From Rhodospirillaceae bacterium (GTDB lineage: Bacteria; Pseudomonadota; Alphaproteobacteria; UBA8366), in NCBI GenBank assembly GCA_002718015.1, contig PBCW01000077.1, positions 1-20,150 on the forward strand: 20,150 nucleotides of DNA, written 5' to 3'. Shown in pieces: positions 17,017-20,150 of this stretch (position 1 is the first letter of the stretch; each line of letters opens with the position of its first letter). A model generated the notes under the pieces. It searched no databases. It saw nothing but the letters and a program-made list of their open reading frames with translations, and was not told the origin of the DNA. Made by a program: the position numbers and the translations under genes.

Positions 17017-17026
17017 TGTAGTGCGT
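17017..17026 (+). repeat. TGTAGTGCGT direct repeat, left of integrase
   Basis: Identical ten bases recur at 18046-18055 in the same orientation, so the pair brackets the integrase. The following bases are also similar (ATTTAGG and GATTGAG). Candidate recombinase site. Confidence 0.35.
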
Positions 17027-17129
17027 ATTTAGGAGCGTAACTTGCTGTTTCGAATTATTTTTTTTACCACGATAAGATCAGTGACTTAGAATCAAGTCTA
17101 CTACAAAGAGTGTAGCGCTCCCCTCTCAT

Positions 17130-17705
17130 TCATCCAGAAACCAGATTCACTGCATTTCGTAACTTGTCGACGCTGACATCGATGTATTGCTGTGTGACTG
17201 CTAATGACGAGTGTCGTGCTAGTTCCTGAATGACTCTCGTGCTGACTCCTTTATCGCTCAGATTTGTGATAAAAGTGCGTCTTCCTGAATGACTAGAGCA
17301 AGTGTCTAACCCTATTTTCCGATACAGATCCTTCAGCACGATCTGAACTGCATGACTAAGCATTTTTCCGCCCTTATGAGATCGAAGCAGAGGCGATTTC
17401 CGAGTAATTAGCAATTCCTTGTGGCTTTTATGTATTTAGCAATTTCTTTTCGTACAGAGTCGCTGAGAAAGAGAGAATGCGATTTCGACCTTTTTGTCTG
17501 ATGTGCTATGAGAATTACTGTCTCTCTGACATTATTTTCACTGTTTAAGACATCTCCTACAGTGATTGCTGCGATTTCACACGCCCTCAACCCAACTCGA
17601 TATGACAAAACAACCATCATTCTGTTTCTGTCAGCATATCGAGTCATCATTTGCGTTTAAAAGACTGTTGTACTGCTTCTCGTTAAAAACTGGTGCTTTT
17701 TTCAT
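17130..17705 (-). pseudogene. Short tyrosine recombinase (integrase), two frameshifts
   Basis: XerC/D-like site-specific recombinase of the short type, about 190 residues when joined. The start at 17705 has AGGAG 7 nt upstream (MKKAPVFNEKQYNSLLNA). A shift near 17650 leads to RMMVVLSYRVGLRACEIAAI (catalytic Arg I) and IAHQTKRSKSHSLFL (Lys region). A second shift near 17412 leads to KSPLLRSHKGGKMLSH, SSHSGRRTFITNL (His-x-x-Arg), IQELARHSS (His) and QQYIDVS (nucleophile Tyr). All catalytic residues are present, but two one-base shifts separate them. Either it is inactivated or the frameshifts are assembly errors. Such short recombinases occur on plasmids, phages and islands. Confidence 0.82.
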
Positions 17706-18197
17706 CTTGATGCTCCTGATGTTCGACTCTGACTCCGATCGCTACCCGTGAAACCAGTAATAGTTCCTTAAGCTGCGATTCTGTAAGTGTATCTGTCGTT
17801 TTTCACTAAAAAATCCAATGTTTCTTTAGTGATTATTAAGCATCCTTACATTTAAAATTCCTAGCATTTTTCAATAAAATCAGTGCTTTATGCAAGTCTC
17901 CGTTTTCCTTGTTAATTCCTTGTCGAGTGCGAGAAATGTAATGAATTCCGAGAGAGGTGACATTTGTGATATTGAGTAAAACTCAGATTTCCTAAATTTT
18001 TACCCAATTCCTGAGAAGTGCTTGCTGAATTGCTGACCAGACGATTGTAGTGCGTGATTGAGTGATAAATCGTCTTAGCGAGACGCTGAGGGACTGCTAA
18101 CGTGTTATTTCTCAGTCTAAATTAGTACTTTGCGAAGAACCAAATGTTTTGAACCATCGTTAGAGGATATAACCCGCTTATGAACAGGAACTTGATA
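17706..18197 (+). other. Integrase upstream region with inverted repeats, no gene
   Basis: No coding frame recognised. TCACTAAA / TTTAGTGA (17803-17810 and 17825-17832) form an 8-bp inverted repeat about 100 bp upstream of the integrase start. Further right is a larger palindromic region (next entry). The last 70 bp before peptide 4 (GAACCATCGTTAGAGGATATAA) loosely resemble the peptide-3 leader. Confidence 0.5.
18040..18102 (+). repeat. Palindromic region containing TGTAGTGCGT
   Basis: GACGAT (18040-18045) and ATCGTC (18069-18074) enclose TGTAGTGCGTGATTGAGTG. Next come AGCG-AGA-CGCT and TTAGC...GCTAA. A cluster of short dyads next to a recombinase gene is a candidate attachment site; it does not match an integron attC consensus. 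Confidence 0.4.
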
Positions 18198-18359
18198 ATG
18201 GAAAAGCTATTTGATGTTTCAGTACTTATGGTTATGTGGGTTTCGATTTATTGCTCATCAGTGCTTTTCGGCATTCTCCTGTCAGCGAATTTTAACGCGA
18301 TACGCCAAAAGTTATATGACAAATCACAATCAAAATACAGGGACGGTAAGCGTACTTAA
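18198..18359 (+). CDS. Single-membrane-segment small peptide, copy 4 (53 aa)
   Basis: ATG at 18198, preceded by AGGAA 7 nt upstream. MEKLFDVSVLMVMWVSIYCS then SVLFGILLSANFNAIRQ forms one hydrophobic helix, and the polar tail ends KLYDKSQSKYRDGKRT. The tail pattern DKSxxKYxDGxxT is the same as in copy 2, although the two genes are 6 kb apart with the integrase and methyltransferase between them. The helix has diverged (Tyr-Cys in place of AAS). The downstream TAGGAAGCG block resembles that after copy 2. A longer overlapping frame (18211-18720) is not favoured. Function unknown. Confidence 0.65.
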   Translation: MEKLFDVSVLMVMWVSIYCSSVLFGILLSANFNAIRQKLYDKSQSKYRDGKRT

Positions 18360-18716
18360 TACACTTCGTAATAAGCATAAGAAAAATAGGAAGCGAGCAC
18401 TAAAGATTTGTCGCCTTTTTCCGTGCCATTTCTGTTTTAAACAGTATCTTCTGTCTCATGAGTTAGATCTTATAACTTATGCCTTGATGTCACGAAATAT
18501 TACTCCTTGCGTCATTTGCGCAATGTGGTCCTCAAATCTCATAATGCCGCAAACTTTCCTTGAAAAAAATATTTTTGCGCCGCCTTTTGCATTTGACAAA
18601 AGTGGTCATGATAAAACGAAGACCTTGAGAGGAAAAATCGTTGCGAGAAGGTTTGGAGCTTCGCTATTTACTGACAGCATTAATTTCGCCACCTACGCAA
18701 AACAAACAGAAAAAGT
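18360..18716 (+). other. Stretch after peptide 4, no confident gene
   Basis: An open frame from 18316 to 18720 overlaps the end of peptide 4 and the DoxX start by 4 bp, but its sequence (SHELDLITYALMSRNITP, GKIVARRFGASLFTD) matches nothing I know. It may be a coincidence or a remnant. Confidence 0.3.
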
Positions 18717-19160
18717 ATGAAGTACATTCCAAAAGTAGAAGCACCTCTCGCCACATTTTTACTAAGAATACCGCTTAGTGTTATGTTCTTACAGCAAGGA
18801 CTTAGTAAGTTTCCAGTGGATGGCGAAGTGGCAGATATGTGGAACTTGCCATATATTGTATGGTGGTTTGTAACTTATGGCGAGATTGGTTCTGCTATTG
18901 GACTTATTTTTGGGGGAATCGTTGGTATTTTTCCATGGCACAAGTGGTTTAGCGAGTTCTACCAGGCGGTCACATGGAACATAGGAGACTTGATTACAAG
19001 ATTTAGTGGTATCACGATGACCTGTGTGGTCACGGGAGTAATCTGGCTAATGAGTCCCACAAGTTTATTGGATGTGATTTGGGGAGATTACTTGCATGTT
19101 AGTTTATACGTTGGTGGTCTATATTTTGCCCTTAGGGGCAACGCAAGATACGGCGTATGA
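18717..19160 (+). CDS. DoxX-like membrane protein
   Basis: 147-aa inner-membrane protein with four hydrophobic helices. The N-terminus APLATFLLRIPLSVMFLQQG followed by LSKFP is the typical DoxX first helix and glycine loop. YIVWWFVTYGEIGSAIGLIF forms the second helix, and two helices follow around residues 98-115 and 125-140 before a short RGNARYGV tail. DoxX-family proteins are linked to thiosulfate/quinone oxidation in some archaea and to redox or stress roles elsewhere; the role here is unknown. The ATG overlaps the preceding doubtful frame by ATGA. Only a weak purine-rich AGAAAAAG stands in for a Shine-Dalgarno sequence. Confidence 0.8.
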   Translation: MKYIPKVEAPLATFLLRIPLSVMFLQQGLSKFPVDGEVADMWNLPYIVWWFVTYGEIGSAIGLIFGGIVGIFPWHKWFSEFYQAVTWNIGDLITRFSGITMTCVVTGVIWLMSPTSLLDVIWGDYLHVSLYVGGLYFALRGNARYGV

Positions 19161-19176
19161 TTTGTGAAAGCTGATA

Positions 19177-19191
19177 GTTAGTTCAACTAAC
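19177..19191. repeat. Short perfect palindrome GTTAGTT-C-AACTAAC
   Basis: 7-bp arms around one base, 17 bp after the DoxX stop and without a T run. Could be a small operator or chance. Confidence 0.3.
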
Positions 19192-19305
19192 CTTCTCGAT
19201 AGATGTAGATGTTCAAACGCGACTACAAAATTCTTCTCAGCAGCATATGCCTATCTCACTTCCAGTTTTACATCAATGCTCTCTCTTCTTCGTGATCAGA
19301 TTGCA

Positions 19306-19732
19306 TCAATGGAATGTATGACTCAAAGTCATATCATTGGCAAACATTTCGAGATACATTGCTTCCAGGGTTTCTCTTCGTAAACCGAGTAGTTTTGGTC
19401 TGTCCATTTTGGTAAATTTTTTCTCACCCTCGAAGTCTAGGGCCTTTAGAATCAGAGCATCTGCGAAATACTCTTTGTCGGTACCAATGCTCGTATAGTG
19501 CAACAAATCTATCTCGTATAATGTCAGCGGCATGGAGTAAAGTGTTTTGATTCTCATATCTGGCTCTAGTCGTTCTCTGATTCTTGTTTCATGTATTCTC
19601 GTTGTCGTGAACTTCAAATCTTTTACAGCAGATTCTTTTATCTCTGTTTTATTAAAACAAGCGCTCTTGCCCTTCTCTTACTTTCTTTAATTGAGGAGTC
19701 AAATCTATATTTGTCCACCCAGTTTTATCCAT
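19306..19732 (-). pseudogene. Unknown gene with a frameshift, about 140 residues when joined
   Basis: The distal frame reads NKTEIKESAVKDLKFTTTRI, RERLEPDMRIKTLYSMPL, TDKEYFADALILKALDFEG and DRPKLLGLRRETLEAMYLEM. A TTG at 19617 could start it, but the frame is open and coding-like upstream. The upstream frame supplies MDKTGWTNIDLTPQLKKVRE and GQERLF from an ATG at 19732, then hits TAA directly after a T4 run (minus strand, 19654-19657). Removing one T joins the two smoothly. The upstream frame also continues a further 16 codons (EIESLAISDEKD), so the start may be earlier. No family recognised; the charged helical pattern with DKEYFADAL is not diagnostic. Confidence 0.55.
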
Positions 19733-20054
19733 ATCTTTTTCGTCGCTAATGGCTAAGCTCTCGATTTCACGGAATCATATAAATTGTTTAATTCAAATAA
19801 ATCCTGAGAAGCCCTATACTGAAAATTGACCAGAAGTACGCCAAATCAATCGGTTTGCGCCTCAAAACGTTTGTGTAAGGCGCTGAGCATTGTTATTACC
19901 ATCCCCAGTGAGTCTTTTGGTCTTTTGATTTGTTGTATTAGCTTAAATTTAGCAATACAGAAATCTCAATTTACAAATTTACCTCATTGTGTAAGGCTTA
20001 CCAATCAACTTCCATTAAGTAACACAATCCAAGTGGTGTTTTTCATACTTTAGC
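19733..20054 (+). other. Stretch upstream of trpS, no gene seen
   Basis: Apart from the possible 5' extension of the broken minus-strand gene (to about 19785), no convincing gene or promoter is visible. A 75-codon + strand frame ending at 20053 has no coding character. Confidence 0.4.
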
Positions 20055-20150
20055 ATGGCTTCTGTCTTAACCGGTATTACCACTAATGGCTCACCACATC
20101 TAGGAAACTATGTTGGAGCGATGCGTCCTGCTATAGAGTTGTCAAAGAGA
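20055..20150 (+). CDS. trpS: Tryptophanyl-tRNA synthetase, N-terminal 32 codons (cut by window edge)
   Basis: Class I aminoacyl-tRNA synthetase that charges tRNA-Trp. The first 32 codons read [20 protein letters not shown] then [12 protein letters not shown]. [23 protein letters not shown] is the conserved N-terminal strand and HIGH-type signature (here PHLGN) of bacterial TrpS. The ATG at 20055 matches the family start. No good Shine-Dalgarno sequence precedes it (TTTTCATACTTTAGC). It marks the return to a core gene after the accessory stretch. Confidence 0.93.
   Translation, partial: MASVLTGITTNGSPHLGNYVGAMRPAIELSKR

Larger units (their letters stand above)
16795..17201 (-). repeat. Integrase-tail repeat, copy B (downstream of the integrase)
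   Basis: Partner of copy A at 13900-14357. It includes the integrase 3' end (17130-17201), then about 300 bp of noncoding tail with TGTAGT words at 16889, 16900 and 17017 and an inverted CTACA-AAGAG-TGTAG at 17101-17115, and finishes in a hairpin plus T run just before the methyltransferase gene. No open frame in the tail. Confidence 0.8.

Noticed and set aside
11480..18360. Integron cassette array with attC sites
   Set aside because: Palindromes are present, but no RYYYAAC/GTTRRRY pairs with the attC layout could be placed, gene orientations are mixed, and the recombinase lacks an evident IntI-type layout.
18211..18720. 169-codon frame overlapping peptide 4
   Set aside because: Its first third is the peptide-4 gene in another frame, and the rest shows no recognisable domain. 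The 4-bp overlap with the DoxX start is noted but not enough.
19826..20053. 75-codon + strand frame just before trpS
   Set aside because: No ribosome site, unlikely composition, no family; taken as chance.

Overview
The window has a GC-richer core end (about 1-5800) and an AT-richer accessory stretch (about 5800-20050), closed by a second core gene at the right edge. PurL, TadA, GlnK/AmtB and TrpS, with a TorF-type porin next to glnK-amtB, suggest a marine gammaproteobacterium. The AmtB resembles the marine subtype of ammonium transporters. The lineage is inference; there is no rRNA or other phylogenetic marker here.

Core end. purL (5' part), a broken lipoprotein gene, tadA and a YczE-like membrane protein lie on the minus strand. 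Divergent from them is a nitrogen operon: TorF-like outer-membrane porin, glnK, amtB. It is preceded by an exact GG-N10-GC sigma-54 promoter and an exact GCAC-N7-GTGC NtrC site about 110 bp upstream, and ends in a strong hairpin terminator. The layout suggests that nitrogen limitation co-induces an outer-membrane channel, the ammonium transporter and its PII regulator.

Accessory stretch. 5800-11500 holds a YeiH-family pseudogene (two stops, one frameshift), a hotdog thioesterase, an LCMT-type methyltransferase, a broken TPR gene, an ABM-fold monooxygenase, a small gene with an in-frame TAG, an unknown 123-aa protein and a secreted adhesin-E-like gene with a frameshifted signal peptide and a G10 tract. 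11500-18360 holds the most interesting content. (i) Four paralogous 52-54 aa single-membrane-segment peptides lie on the + strand. Two of them share a long upstream block with an invariant 18-mer and a GTTC-N6-GAAC palindrome at a fixed distance from the start, and three share a downstream hairpin block. (ii) A 796-aa TPR-methyltransferase gene is bracketed by two copies of one module, the 3' end of a short tyrosine recombinase gene plus about 400 bp of noncoding tail ending in a terminator. One copy is attached to a nearly complete but twice-frameshifted integrase, the other to a 24-codon integrase relic directly abutting the methyltransferase stop codon. This looks like a cassette-type arrangement built on the integrase 3' end.

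Right end. A DoxX-like membrane protein, a frameshifted unknown gene and the first 32 codons of trpS. At least eight genes are interrupted, so either the region is decaying or the assembly has errors; both should be considered.
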